A DNA stretch of 64,000 nucleotides from an uncultured Sulfitobacter sp. (GTDB taxonomy: Bacteria; Pseudomonadota; Alphaproteobacteria; Rhodobacterales; Rhodobacteraceae): the NCBI GenBank assembly GCA_947492925.1, contig CANLOQ010000003.1, positions 620,001 to 684,000 on the forward strand. The letters are read 5' to 3'. The position numbers and the translations under genes are program-made. Below the pieces are notes generated by a model. It was not told the DNA's origin and made no database searches. It saw nothing but the letters and a program-made list of their open reading frames with translations. Positions 30,101 through 37,877 of the stretch are shown here, piece by piece; position 1 is the stretch's first letter; each line of letters opens with the position of its first letter.

Positions 30101-31022
30101 CCCCGATGGCACGGCCTACAAGATCACCGAACGCACCGAAGACGGACGCGGCGTTGACCTTGCCGATGGCGTGCAATCGGGCGACCTGCGGCTGGTGCCG
30201 ATCAACGCAAACGAACGCATTGGCGAGATCACCAAGTGGCTGGACGAAAATCCGTTGCCCTTCGGCGTCACAACCGAATGGACCGGCGATCAGGAAGATC
30301 AGGCAGAAAGCCAGGCTTTCCTCAGCTCCGCCTTCACCGCTGCATTGGGCCTGATGTTCATCATTCTGCTGGCGCAGTTCAACTCGTTCTACAACGCTAT
30401 TCTGGTGCTGCTGGCGGTGGTCCTGTCGACCACCGGCGTGTTGATCGGAATGCTGGTGATGGACCAGACGTTCAGCATCATCATGACCGGAACGGGGATC
30501 GTGGCCCTTGCCGGCATTGTGGTAAACAACAACATCATCCTGATCGACACCTATCAGGAATACGAACGCTACATGCCAAGGATTGAGGCGATCATCCGCA
30601 CCGCACAGGCGCGCATCCGCCCTGTTCTGCTGACCACAATCACGACGATGGCCGGTCTGGCCCCGATGATGTTTGGCCTGTCGCTGAACTTTGCCGAAGG
30701 CGGCTATACCATCGACAGCCCAACAGCCCTGTGGTGGAAGCAGCTTGCCACGGCGGTGGTCTTTGGCCTTGGCATCGCGACTGTGCTGACCCTGCTGGTC
30801 ACGCCGTCCATGCTGGCGATCCGGGTCTGGGCCACCACATACGTACGCTGGGTCGCGCGCCTGCTGGCGCGGATGTCGATGGGCCGCGCCAGCAAGGCGG
30901 CACGCGACTGGGCATTGCAACGCGATGCGCGGCGCAAAAGCGCGGACGAGATCATCTGGGATCCCGATGCGATAACCGCCGCCACCCCCGCACCCGCTCC
31001 ACGCCTTTCGGCAGCGGAATAG
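27144..31022 (+). CDS. Efflux RND transporter permease subunit, extended form
   Basis: 1292 residues, longer than the usual 1030-1050. The N-terminal pump motifs are normal: first helix, porter domain (FPGISAADSETLLVKPMETE), then VGMLVDGAIVVVEYADARQQ with the helix-4 acidic region. Residues about 495-600 contain extra hydrophobic stretches (WYLHLLLFPVAIAMILLPMS and NVLGSVIPTFATVFLCIVAL) between the two halves, where the standard pump has a short cytoplasmic helix. The second porter half also carries an inserted loop (TAYKITERTEDGRGVDLADG). The C-terminal tail is long and charged. Substrate is unknown; a drug or solvent pump is the default expectation. Confidence 0.93.
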   Translation: MTGLVDWAAGRARMVMAFILLSLVVGGYSYSTLPKEGEPDIEIPALFVSVQFPGISAADSETLLVKPMETELSDLDGLKQMTGTAAENYAGVALEFEFGWDKTKIMADVRDAMSTAESQFPEGYEKYSINEINFSEFPIIIVNLTGPVPERTMARVARDLQDDLEGLDSVLEAALAGDRDEMLEVLIDPLRLEAYNVTAGELINVVQNNNQLIAAGEIDSAQGSFAVKIPSSFDEPRDVYALPVKTNGDRVVTLGDLAQINLTFEDRQGTARFNGEKTLALQVVKRKGFNLIDTSTQVKEIVEARSADWPEGLQAAVTVGTSNDQSRIVDSMVQQLLGSVFTAIALVMIVVLAALGIRAALLVGFAIPTSFLLCFAFLALMGISVSNIVMFGLILAVGMLVDGAIVVVEYADARQQQGDGPMQAYVQAAKRMFWPIISSTATTLCAFLPMLFWPGVPGQFMGMLPVTLIFVLSASLVVALIYLPVMGGVTGRLERWMADNMEAIAGLRWYLHLLLFPVAIAMILLPMSVMQPIFGVISAQFAAMNGLNVLGSVIPTFATVFLCIVALCALLAVGLSGGMLALLAFFGLFTRAGRGGRWITSRLFRSTPDRIEAGYRRNAFGRIMAVMVGNPAMPLVTAGIVFVFVGTVMIFFGNNSKGVEFFVESEPEQAIVYVLARGNLSLEEKDDLLRQAEEIVLRHPGVQTAFAFAGAGGLDSNTGGAQSPKDTIGQIQFETIPWEDRPEKVTPLFTVPLLGFDINRTTQDPAFDGDVIIAELSEQLAALPGIRTETLNLAMGPASGKPVHLRIKSDSFADLLSATAQVRAQFEDTPGLTLVEDTRPLPGIDWQIDVDVEKAGRYGADVLTVGAMVQLVTRGLLLDTMRVDSSDEEIEIRVRLPEDDRVLSTLDTLKVRTQDGLIPLSNFITRTPVPKLAEINRVDQKRYLDVKADVAPGLVKVVQTTRVDGVDVDTTFATLRPAGGDADLRAPDGTAYKITERTEDGRGVDLADGVQSGDLRLVPINANERIGEITKWLDENPLPFGVTTEWTGDQEDQAESQAFLSSAFTAALGLMFIILLAQFNSFYNAILVLLAVVLSTTGVLIGMLVMDQTFSIIMTGTGIVALAGIVVNNNIILIDTYQEYERYMPRIEAIIRTAQARIRPVLLTTITTMAGLAPMMFGLSLNFAEGGYTIDSPTALWWKQLATAVVFGLGIATVLTLLVTPSMLAIRVWATTYVRWVARLLARMSMGRASKAARDWALQRDARRKSADEIIWDPDAITAATPAPAPRLSAAE

Positions 31023-31035
31023 CACCGATCAAGCA

Positions 31036-31073
31036 GTTGTGAGGGGTCCGCCCCTCACAACGCCCGGTTTTTT
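31036..31073 (+). terminator. Rho-independent terminator after the RND operon
   Basis: GTTGTGAGGGG (31036-31046) and CCCCTCACAAC (31051-31061) form a perfect 11-bp stem with a TCCG loop, followed by six T at 31068-31073. Confidence 0.93.
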
Positions 31074-31110
31074 GCGATAAGGGTGGCGGGTTAATTCAAA
31101 GGAACTCGAT

Positions 31111-31566
31111 ATGATCCGCCAAACCCTGATCGCAACCGCCGCCACCATGAGCCTTGGACTTCCCGCCTTTGCCGCAGACCTCATAGACAAGGTCAGCCCG
31201 CATTCTGTCACCGTCACGATGGACAGGCTCAGCGCCGCCGTAGAAGGCGCAGGGGCCACAGTCTTTGCCCGCGTGGACCATGCCGCCGGTGCTGCGAAGG
31301 TCGATATGGACCTGCGCCCGACAGAACTGCTGATCTTTGGCAACCCCAAGCTGGGCACACCTGCGATGCTGGACGGCCAGACAGCCGGTCTTGACCTGCC
31401 CTTGCGCGTGCTGGCCTATGCCGACGACAAAGGGATCGTTCACCTCAGCTACCATGCCCCGGCAACACTGGCCGAAACCCACGGCCTGCCTGCGGATGCA
31501 AAATACATCCAGATGATGACGGGTGCGCTGGACAAACTGACGTCAAAGGCGATTGCCGAAGAGTGA
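31111..31566 (+). CDS. Secreted DUF302 domain protein
   Basis: 151 residues with a signal peptide (MIRQTLIATAATMSLGLPAF, cleavage near A-A-D). The mature part fits DUF302: TMDRLSAAVEGAGATVFARV, then LLIFGNPKLGTPAMLDG, GLDLPLRVLAYADDKGIVHL and a C-terminal helix. DUF302 proteins bind small ligands or metals in some structures but have no agreed function. It is separated from the pump by the terminator at 31036, so it is a separate transcript. Ribosome site AAAGGAAC is seven bases upstream. Confidence 0.88.
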   Translation: MIRQTLIATAATMSLGLPAFAADLIDKVSPHSVTVTMDRLSAAVEGAGATVFARVDHAAGAAKVDMDLRPTELLIFGNPKLGTPAMLDGQTAGLDLPLRVLAYADDKGIVHLSYHAPATLAETHGLPADAKYIQMMTGALDKLTSKAIAEE

Positions 31567-31693
31567 AGCCCTACCGCTGACCGTCGATGAAGCGGTGGCA
31601 CGGCAGAAGACCACACATGGCGGCCCTCGCGGGCCGTCATCGCCTGCCGCTCAACGAAAATGAACGGGCCTTTCAAGGTGTTATCTGGCGTGC

Positions 31694-32047
31694 CTAACCG
31701 TTAGGCGGATCACCCTGCGCGCGTTCCGCATCTGACAAACCACCCCACCAATCCGCATAAATCGAATTGCGGGGGTGTTTGCCGCCCTCGTCGGGGCTGT
31801 CGTCCTGCCACCACACTGGTCCGCGCTCTCCCAACTGACGCTTCGCCGCATCCACCTTGTCCCGCGCCGCACGGGTTTCTGCTTCGGTCTGTGCCACAAA
31901 CACACCACGCCGGGCCTGCATCAGGGCCTTGACCCCGGCCCGCCGGGTACTGTCATCCAACGCGGGATCCGTGCAGCGCCACAGCCGCCCCTTGGAGACA
32001 AAGAAATGTCCGTCGGGCGTGCGCGGATAGTTCTTGCCCCTGCTCAC
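31694..32047 (-). CDS. Conserved hypothetical protein coupled to the ABC exporter
   Basis: About 117 residues, soluble, no signal. The sequence NYPRTPDGHFFVSKGRLWRC and VDAAKRQLGERGPVWWQDDS are recognisable conserved blocks of a small proteobacterial family of unknown function. GTG at 32047 is the preferred start: it overlaps the ABC exporter stop as GTGA and GAAGAGG precedes it. A longer frame to an ATG at 32077 would overlap the exporter by 34 bases. The junction argues for co-translation with the Atm1-like transporter, but no functional link is known. Confidence 0.75.
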   Translation of the reverse strand: MSRGKNYPRTPDGHFFVSKGRLWRCTDPALDDSTRRAGVKALMQARRGVFVAQTEAETRAARDKVDAAKRQLGERGPVWWQDDSPDEGGKHPRNSIYADWWGGLSDAERAQGDPPNG

Positions 32048-33903
32048 GCGCCCTCTTCGGATTGCTGGCGATGCCACAGCTGCGCATAACGACCATCCCT
32101 CGCCAGCAGTTCATCGTGCTTGCCCTGCTCGACGATTTCGCCTTTTTCCAGCACCACAATCCGGTCCGCATCGGCAATCGTGCTCAGCCGGTGCGCAATG
32201 GTCAGCACCGTGCGCCCTTCGCCTGCGCGCATCAGCGCGTCCTGGATTTCGCTTTCCGTCTCGCTGTCCAGCGCGCTTGTCGCTTCATCCAACAGCAGGA
32301 TCGGCGGGTTTTTCAGCAGCGTGCGCGCAATGCCCACACGTTGCTTTTCGCCGCCAGACAGTTTCAGCCCCCGCTCCCCCACAGTGGTGTCGTACCCGTC
32401 CGGCAAACCCTGAATAAAGTCATGTATCTGCGCGTCCTTGGCCGCCGCGACGATGTCCTCCTGCGTGGCATCATCGCGCCCGTAGGCGATGTTATAGCCA
32501 ATGGTATCGTTGAAAAGGACCGTATCCTGCGGCACCACACCAACCGCGCGGTGCAGGCTCAGCTGTGTGACATCGCGCACATCCTGCCCATCCACCTTCA
32601 GGGCACCACTGCCCACATCGTAGAACCGGAACAACAGCCGCCCGATGGTCGATTTTCCGGACCCGGTGGACCCGACAATCGCCACCGTTTCCCCGGGCAA
32701 CGCCTCAAGGCTGACGCCTTTTAGGATCTTGCGGTCCGTGTCATACCCGAAATGCACGTCCTCCAGCGTCACCTTGCCGCCTGTGACCTCCAGATCGGGC
32801 GCACCTTCCTTGTCCGAAATCTCAGCGGGCTGTTCCAGCAGGCCAAACATCTCGCCCATGTCCACAAGGGCCTGCCGAATTTCGCGATAGACTGTCCCCA
32901 GAAAGTTCAGCGGCACAGTGATTTGCACCATGTAAGCGTTGACCATCACAAAATCACCAACTGTCAGCGTGCCGTTCTGCACCCCGATGGCGGCCATGAT
33001 CATCACCGCAACCAATCCGCCCGTGATGATCACGGACTGGCCAAAATTGAGAAACGCAAGGCTCAGGCTGGTTTTGATCGCCGCATCTTCATAGCTTGCC
33101 ATCGCGTTGTCATAGCGGTGTGCCTCACGCGCTTCGGCCCCGAAATACTTGACCGTTTCATAGTTCAGCAGGCTGTCGACGGCCTTTTGATTTGCGTCTG
33201 TATCGGCTGCGTTCATTTCGCGCCGCTGGCGCACGCGCCACTCGGTGACCGAAAAGGTAAACCAGACATATAACGCAATGGTGACAGCGACGACCGCAAG
33301 ATAGGTCCAGTCAAACAGGACCGTCAGCACCACGCCGATCATCAGCAGTTCAAGGATCAGCGGCCCAATGTTGAACAACAGGAATCGCAGCAGGAATTCG
33401 ACACCTTTCACACCGCGTTCGATAATCCGGCTCAGCCCACCTGTCTTGCGGGTGATATGATAGCGCATGGACAATTTGTGAATATGCTCGAACGTCTCAA
33501 GCGCCAGCATCCGCAGCGCGCGCTGGCCCACGCGCGCAAAAATCGCGTCACGCAATTGCTGAAAGCCAACGGTCATCAGCCGTGCCATGCCGTAGGCCAC
33601 GGTCAACCCGATCGCGCCCAGCGCAACCATCGGCACGCCCTCACCCGCCAGTGCATCCACCGCGTCGCGGTAGAACAACGGCGTGGCGACTGAGACAAGC
33701 TTCGACACAAAAAGCGCGACCAGCGCCCAGACAACCCGCCGTTTCACCCACGGCATATCCGCCGGCCACAGGTAAGGAGCCACCTTGCGCAACACCAGAA
33801 ACCCTGACTGACGTTCCTCTTGTTCGATGGTGGGCGGTTTCGGAGGCGTGCCGCCCGTCTGGCGCGCGCCAGCAGCGGAGGCTTGTGTGGTATCAGCGGG
33901 CAT
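32044..33903 (-). CDS. ABC transporter ATP-binding protein/permease, Atm1/ABCB7-like
   Basis: 619 residues: six-helix exporter domain followed by an ATPase with Walker A G-S-T-G-S-G-K-S-T, signature L-S-G-G-E-K-Q-R and Walker B I-L-L-L-D-E-A-T-S-A-L-D. The segment NYETVKYFGAEAREAHRYDN and GLVAVMIMAAIGVQNGTLTV are typical of the Atm1/ABCB7 group, which exports glutathione-related sulfur species for cytosolic Fe-S assembly and metal stress relief. Start at 33903 (GGAAC upstream); a further ATG at 33957 is less likely. It ends in a GTGA overlap with the 117-residue gene. Confidence 0.9.
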   Translation of the reverse strand: MPADTTQASAAGARQTGGTPPKPPTIEQEERQSGFLVLRKVAPYLWPADMPWVKRRVVWALVALFVSKLVSVATPLFYRDAVDALAGEGVPMVALGAIGLTVAYGMARLMTVGFQQLRDAIFARVGQRALRMLALETFEHIHKLSMRYHITRKTGGLSRIIERGVKGVEFLLRFLLFNIGPLILELLMIGVVLTVLFDWTYLAVVAVTIALYVWFTFSVTEWRVRQRREMNAADTDANQKAVDSLLNYETVKYFGAEAREAHRYDNAMASYEDAAIKTSLSLAFLNFGQSVIITGGLVAVMIMAAIGVQNGTLTVGDFVMVNAYMVQITVPLNFLGTVYREIRQALVDMGEMFGLLEQPAEISDKEGAPDLEVTGGKVTLEDVHFGYDTDRKILKGVSLEALPGETVAIVGSTGSGKSTIGRLLFRFYDVGSGALKVDGQDVRDVTQLSLHRAVGVVPQDTVLFNDTIGYNIAYGRDDATQEDIVAAAKDAQIHDFIQGLPDGYDTTVGERGLKLSGGEKQRVGIARTLLKNPPILLLDEATSALDSETESEIQDALMRAGEGRTVLTIAHRLSTIADADRIVVLEKGEIVEQGKHDELLARDGRYAQLWHRQQSEEGA

Positions 33904-33990
33904 TCGTGTTCCAGTCTCTTTGACTGCTACATAGCCCTGCGTCCCGAAGGTTGCCACCCGCGCGGCTGAATTACCTCGGGCAATGCCGGA

Positions 33991-35526
33991 TCAGTCCGGC
34001 AGATCAAAAATCTGGCCAGGATAAATCAGATCAGGATCACGAATATTCGCGGCATTCGCCTCGAACACACGCACATAAAGCGCCCCGTCGCCATACCGAT
34101 CACGTGCAATCGCCCACAGCGTCGCCCCGCGCTGCACGGTGATCGCCCTCAGCGGCCCGTCCTGTCCCGCAGCGGCAGCGGCCAGAACTTCTGCGGCTTC
34201 GCGTTTGAAAGGGGTCTCGACACGACTTGTGACCGCTCCATTCGCGGCAACTTCGTCAACGCGCAGCGTATAGATCCCCTCGTCCACGTCTGGCAACTCA
34301 CCCCGCCAGCGTCCCTGATCATCCACCGGCAGGTTCACGACCGACGTATTATCAAGGTAGACCCGCACCGACGTGGCTTGCGACTGCGCGCGCCCGGCAA
34401 GCTGGACCTCCCCGACGTCAGAATAGCTGATGGTGTCGATGGCGACATTTTCCATCACTTCGGGCGACGGGGTATTCAACAGTTCAACACCGTCCGGCGT
34501 GGACTTCAGCACCGCAACCACGGTGGACTGCACCGGGGTCTCACCGGGCGCAGGCGCAAGCGGCGCTTCGGGCGCGCCTGTACCGGTTGCTGTGGCGCTC
34601 TCAGTCTGTTCCGGTGTGATTGACGCAGCCGTCCCTGCCCCGGCGGGTATCTGGGGCGATGTAACGGACTGTTGCGGCACCGCTGGAAGGGCTGGCTCAG
34701 CGGGGGTCTCTGCAGCCGCCACCTGATCCGCAGACGGCACCTGATCTTCATCGGAAAGGGCGGTCTGAACGCCCTCGGCCTGTGATACCGCAGGTGCGTC
34801 CGTGGCTGCGATGTCCGCCTCTTGCGCCGATGCTTCGTCTTCGGCCAGCGAAGTTTGCGATCCAGCGTCCGCAGGTTCCGCGTCTTGTGCCGCTCCACTC
34901 TGCTTGGCCGCCGGGTCGGGCTGGGACGCAGGCACCGATGGCGCCGGGGCGTCCTCAGCCACGGCAACCTCTAAAGGCGCCAGCGGTGCCAGAATAATCT
35001 CGCTTTCGGAAGCCACCTCTGCCGCCCCGATACGCTGCAACAGGCTCAGAACATGCCCCTTGCCGTCCGGGGGGATCATCGCAAGCGTCGCAAATTTCCC
35101 TGAACCATCCGCCGTGACGCGCCCGATCTCTTTGCCGTTCTGCAAAACCTGCACATCCGCGCCCGGGGCTGCCCTGCCCGCGATCACGGTCATGCCATCG
35201 GGTTCGCGCCGCACCTCGTCAAAGGCGGGGGCCGCTATCGGGGCAGAATCGGCTGTCTCGACCGCACCCGGGGCTTCATCAGGGGCTTCGGATACAGGTT
35301 GCGGCGCTGCGGTCGCGGGCACGTCCGGTGCATCACCGGTGTCCGGTTCCGTCACTGGCTGCGCGTTATCGTCCTGCTGTGGAATGACGGCTGCCTGCTC
35401 CGGCGCGGGCGGATCGCCCGCGCGCTGGGTCTGAAACCAGTACCCCCCGGCAACCACGACAAGCACCACCGCCGCAGCGCCAAAAGCACCGGAGCTGCCA
35501 CCGAGCACTGCCAGAAGATTGCGCAT
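33991..35526 (-). CDS. LysM peptidoglycan-binding protein
   Basis: 511 residues. A short N-terminal membrane segment (FGAAAVVLVVVAGGYWF) is followed by a long Ala/Pro/Glu-rich low-complexity region. An Ig-like unit near 105-150 has GRAAPGADVQVLQNGKEIGR, and another beta unit GRAQSQATSVRVYLDNTSVV lies near 375. The C-terminal LysM domain (ITVQRGATLWAIARDRYGDG ... LIYPGQIFDLP) binds N-acetylglucosamine chains. It is probably a membrane-tethered protein that reaches into the wall. It is divergent from the LOG-family gene. Confidence 0.88.
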   Translation of the reverse strand: MRNLLAVLGGSSGAFGAAAVVLVVVAGGYWFQTQRAGDPPAPEQAAVIPQQDDNAQPVTEPDTGDAPDVPATAAPQPVSEAPDEAPGAVETADSAPIAAPAFDEVRREPDGMTVIAGRAAPGADVQVLQNGKEIGRVTADGSGKFATLAMIPPDGKGHVLSLLQRIGAAEVASESEIILAPLAPLEVAVAEDAPAPSVPASQPDPAAKQSGAAQDAEPADAGSQTSLAEDEASAQEADIAATDAPAVSQAEGVQTALSDEDQVPSADQVAAAETPAEPALPAVPQQSVTSPQIPAGAGTAASITPEQTESATATGTGAPEAPLAPAPGETPVQSTVVAVLKSTPDGVELLNTPSPEVMENVAIDTISYSDVGEVQLAGRAQSQATSVRVYLDNTSVVNLPVDDQGRWRGELPDVDEGIYTLRVDEVAANGAVTSRVETPFKREAAEVLAAAAAGQDGPLRAITVQRGATLWAIARDRYGDGALYVRVFEANAANIRDPDLIYPGQIFDLPD

Positions 35527-35629
35527 GTCCCATCATCCCCAAAGGTTGAGCCTTGTTAGCAAGCGCGCTACCACGGGTCAAAGCACGTCGCGCACAAAGC
35601 TGCGTTATTTCAGACAAAAAGGTGGAGTT

Positions 35630-36190
35630 ATGGCTCAAAAATCGGTTTGCGTATACTGCGGGTCGCGCCCGGGCGATGACCCGGCCTTCACAAAAGACGC
35701 CGAAACGCTGGGCAGCGGCCTTGCCAACGCCGGGCTACGGCTGGTCTACGGCGCGGGCGATGTGGGGCTGATGGGCTCTGTCGCACGCTCGGCGCAATCA
35801 GCAGGCGGGGTCACCTTTGGCGTGATCCCCCAACACCTTGTTGATTGGGAAATCGGCAAGACAGACCTGACAACCTATGTCGTGACTGAAACGATGCACG
35901 AGCGGAAAAAGGTCATGTTCATGAACTGCGACGCCGTCGTCGTATTGCCCGGCGGCGCGGGATCAATGGATGAGCTTTTTGAAGCGCTGACTTGGCGGCA
36001 GCTGGGCCTGCACAGCAAGCCAATTGTTCTGGTCAATACGGGCGGCTATTGGGACCCTCTGATTGACCTGCTGAACCAATTTGTCGCGCGCGGCTTTGCC
36101 GAAGCCAGCCTGCTTGAATTTGTTGAGGTTTGCGCCGATGCAAACGAAACACTTAATCTTCTCAAGGCGCATTTGCTCGCGAAAAACTGA
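35630..36190 (+). CDS. LOG family protein (TIGR00730, putative nucleotide phosphoribohydrolase)
   Basis: 186 residues with a Rossmann-like fold. The family motif P-G-G-x-G-[ST]-x-x-E reads PGGAGSMDE at 107-115; E91-R92-K93 is the conserved E-R-K upstream. C-V-Y-C-G-S-R-P opens the protein. LOG-type enzymes hydrolyse cytokinin riboside monophosphates or other nucleotide monophosphates to base plus ribose-5-phosphate; which substrate applies is unknown. The start at 35630 follows AAAGGTGGAG. Confidence 0.93.
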   Translation: MAQKSVCVYCGSRPGDDPAFTKDAETLGSGLANAGLRLVYGAGDVGLMGSVARSAQSAGGVTFGVIPQHLVDWEIGKTDLTTYVVTETMHERKKVMFMNCDAVVVLPGGAGSMDELFEALTWRQLGLHSKPIVLVNTGGYWDPLIDLLNQFVARGFAEASLLEFVEVCADANETLNLLKAHLLAKN

Positions 36191-36194
36191 AAGA

Positions 36195-36217
36195 CCAGCA
36201 CCCATCCGGGGTGCTGG
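36195..36217. terminator. Bidirectional hairpin between LOG and host-attachment genes
   Basis: CCAGCACCC (36195-36203) pairs perfectly with GGGTGCTGG (36209-36217), loop ATCCG. It lies between two convergent stops. The plus side runs into CTTTGGTTTT, a weak T-tract. Confidence 0.6.
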
Positions 36218-36238
36218 CCCTGATCTTTGGTTTTGCGA

Positions 36239-36694
36239 TCAGGCAGCGGCAAGCTCTGTCTGCACAATCTTTTCAATTTCATCTACCGGGTGATTGGTCA
36301 GCGTTTTGGGCACTTCGCCGATAACCCGCTGCGTCACCTCCTGATGCAATTGATCGCGCAGTTCGCCCAGGGTGTTGGGCGGGGCGACCAGAACGATACT
36401 GTCAAACAATCCCTTGTGCGCTTTCTTATAAAGGATGTCTGCCAGATCGGCCGCAAAGCGTTCTTTTTGCAAAGCGTGCCAATCCGTATCGTCAACCGCA
36501 GACCTATGCACAGACGGGCCATCGTTAAAACGTCCACGCCGGTTCGCCGCCTGCTCGCGGTTCGGAGGGTTTTCCTGCTCTTCCTCGCGGAAGACATTCA
36601 AAAACGGGTCTTCCCCGTCCGTCCGGTTTTCCAGAAAAAGGGCCTTTTCGCCGTCGGCGATCAGAACCCATGTACCATGCTTCAATGTTGTCAT
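36239..36694 (-). CDS. Host attachment family protein
   Basis: 151 residues of the host-attachment (Host_attach) family. The protein starts MTTLKHGTWVLIADGEKALF, the usual family opening strand, and later has FAADLADILYKKAHKGLFDS, then IVLVAPPNTLGELRDQLHQE and a final helix. The name comes from plant-associated relatives; the fold resembles an RNase/eRF1-like domain and no enzyme activity is proven. The start overlaps the stop of the 69-residue gene (ATGA). Confidence 0.9.
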   Translation of the reverse strand: MTTLKHGTWVLIADGEKALFLENRTDGEDPFLNVFREEEQENPPNREQAANRRGRFNDGPSVHRSAVDDTDWHALQKERFAADLADILYKKAHKGLFDSIVLVAPPNTLGELRDQLHQEVTQRVIGEVPKTLTNHPVDEIEKIVQTELAAA

Positions 36695-36900
36695 GCGTCC
36701 TCTCCGTGATTGCGCTTGTCGGCACCCGTCACGCGGGTCACGCCTGCGGGGCTTTCTGTCGCGCGTTTGGCATCATCCTGCGTGGCAATATCACGCTGCA
36801 AATTGCCGTCGCTGCGGCCTTGCTGGGATATACCTGCACTGTCGGTGACAATTTTTTCGCTATCCTTGCTGCCATCCTTGGAACGGTGTCGTTCGGCCAT
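36691..36900 (-). CDS. Small hydrophilic protein upstream of host-attachment gene
   Basis: 69 residues, very polar (Asp, Lys, Arg, Gln) with no hydrophobic core: begins M-A-E-R-H-R-S-K-D-G. AAAGGAG ends just before an ATGACG and lies six bases before ATG at 36900, so the latter is chosen as start. The stop overlaps the next gene as ATGA, so the pair is translationally coupled. The composition suggests an intrinsically disordered protein. Function unknown. Confidence 0.65.
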   Translation of the reverse strand: MAERHRSKDGSKDSEKIVTDSAGISQQGRSDGNLQRDIATQDDAKRATESPAGVTRVTGADKRNHGEDA

Positions 36901-36959
36901 CGTCATCTCCTTTGCGCTGTTGCGTTACAAAAAGAACGCCGGGGCAGCGGGCGGGTTCC

Positions 36960-36993
36960 AAAGCAAAACCCCGCCAGCACAGGCTGACGGGGT
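36960..36993 (-). terminator. Terminator for sodB (minus strand)
   Basis: ACCCCGCCAGC (36968-36978) and GCTGACGGGGT (36983-36993) pair with one mismatch and a 4-base loop. On the minus strand the stem is followed by TTTTGCTTT. It lies downstream of sodB and upstream of the small hydrophilic gene. Confidence 0.7.
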
Positions 36994-37046
36994 CTTATTG
37001 ATCTTTAGATGACAGAATGCCGCTGTTCTCCGGCACCTCACATCAT

Positions 37047-37150
37047 GCGACGTTTTCCCAGTTCACCCAGCTTGCCGCGCAGCGGCGGGCGAAGGTGACT
37101 GGGAGAGCATCCTCAATTCACATGCGAGAGGCGACGTTTTCCCAGTTCAC
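37047..37150. repeat. Direct repeat of the sodB 3' end
   Basis: The 20-base sequence GCGACGTTTTCCCAGTTCAC occurs at 37047-37066 and again at 37131-37150, the latter inside the last codons of sodB. Allowing a seven-base gap, the match extends to CATGCGA. The outer copy is in no reading frame of its own, so it looks like a decayed partial duplicate of the sodB end. Confidence 0.75.
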
Positions 37151-37717
37151 AAGGTTGTCAAGGAAGTTGGACAGATAATCAGGACGAGCGTTGCGGAAGT
37201 CGATGTAATAGGAATGCTCCCACACATCACACCCCAAGAGCGCCGTCTGGCCGAAACAGACCGGATTTACACCGTTCTCTGTCTTGGTCACTTTCAACCC
37301 ACCATCGGTGTCTTTGACAAGCCATGCCCAGCCAGAGCCGAATTGACCCGCGCCCGCTGCCTTGAACTCATCCTTCATCTTGTCGACCGACCCAAAGCTG
37401 TCGTTGATCGCCTTCTCAAGCTCACCGGGCATCTTGCTGTCGTTCGGGCCCATCATCTCCCAGAATTGATTGTGGTTCCAAAGCTGGCTGATGTTGTTGA
37501 AAATGCCCGACTGCGCCACAGCGTTTTCATCATAGGTCCCTTTGATGATCTCTTCGAGCGATTTGCCTTCCCACTCGGTGCCCTCGATCGCCTTGTTGCC
37601 GTTCACCACATAGGCGTTGTGGTGCTTGTCATGGTGAAACTCCAGCGTCTCGGCGCTCATGCCTTTGGAAGCAAGCGCATCGTGAGCATAGGGAAGATCG
37701 GGAAGTGAAAAAGCCAT
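37118..37717 (-). CDS. sodB: Superoxide dismutase (Fe type)
   Basis: 199 residues. It dismutates superoxide in the cytosol. Metal ligands are His28 (LEFHHDKHH), His82 (W-N-H-N-Q-F-W), Asp164 and His168 (DVWEHSYYIDF). The Gln at 78 in the block before W-N-H is the position that distinguishes Fe-type from Mn-type enzymes, so iron is favoured. The start at 37717 is fixed by AAGGAGG upstream; the longer frame to 37783 is untranslated leader. A terminator lies downstream at about 36.97 kb. Confidence 0.96.
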   Translation of the reverse strand: MAFSLPDLPYAHDALASKGMSAETLEFHHDKHHNAYVVNGNKAIEGTEWEGKSLEEIIKGTYDENAVAQSGIFNNISQLWNHNQFWEMMGPNDSKMPGELEKAINDSFGSVDKMKDEFKAAGAGQFGSGWAWLVKDTDGGLKVTKTENGVNPVCFGQTALLGCDVWEHSYYIDFRNARPDYLSNFLDNLVNWENVASRM

Positions 37718-37877
37718 ATTGGGGCCTCCTTGATGTTTTAGAATTCTCTTTAACAAAAGGAGCGCGCGCGCGGATTTCGTCAAGGTCAGGCTGCGTCAAA
37801 ACGACCTGTTTTATGCAATTGGTCCGCTTTAAGCGTCATATGCGGCTGAACCGCCCGTGCAAGAGGTGGATCGTGTC

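Noticed and set aside
28725-31025. Two long minus-strand frames opposite the RND pump
   Set aside because: Shadows of the pump gene with basic, repetitive composition.
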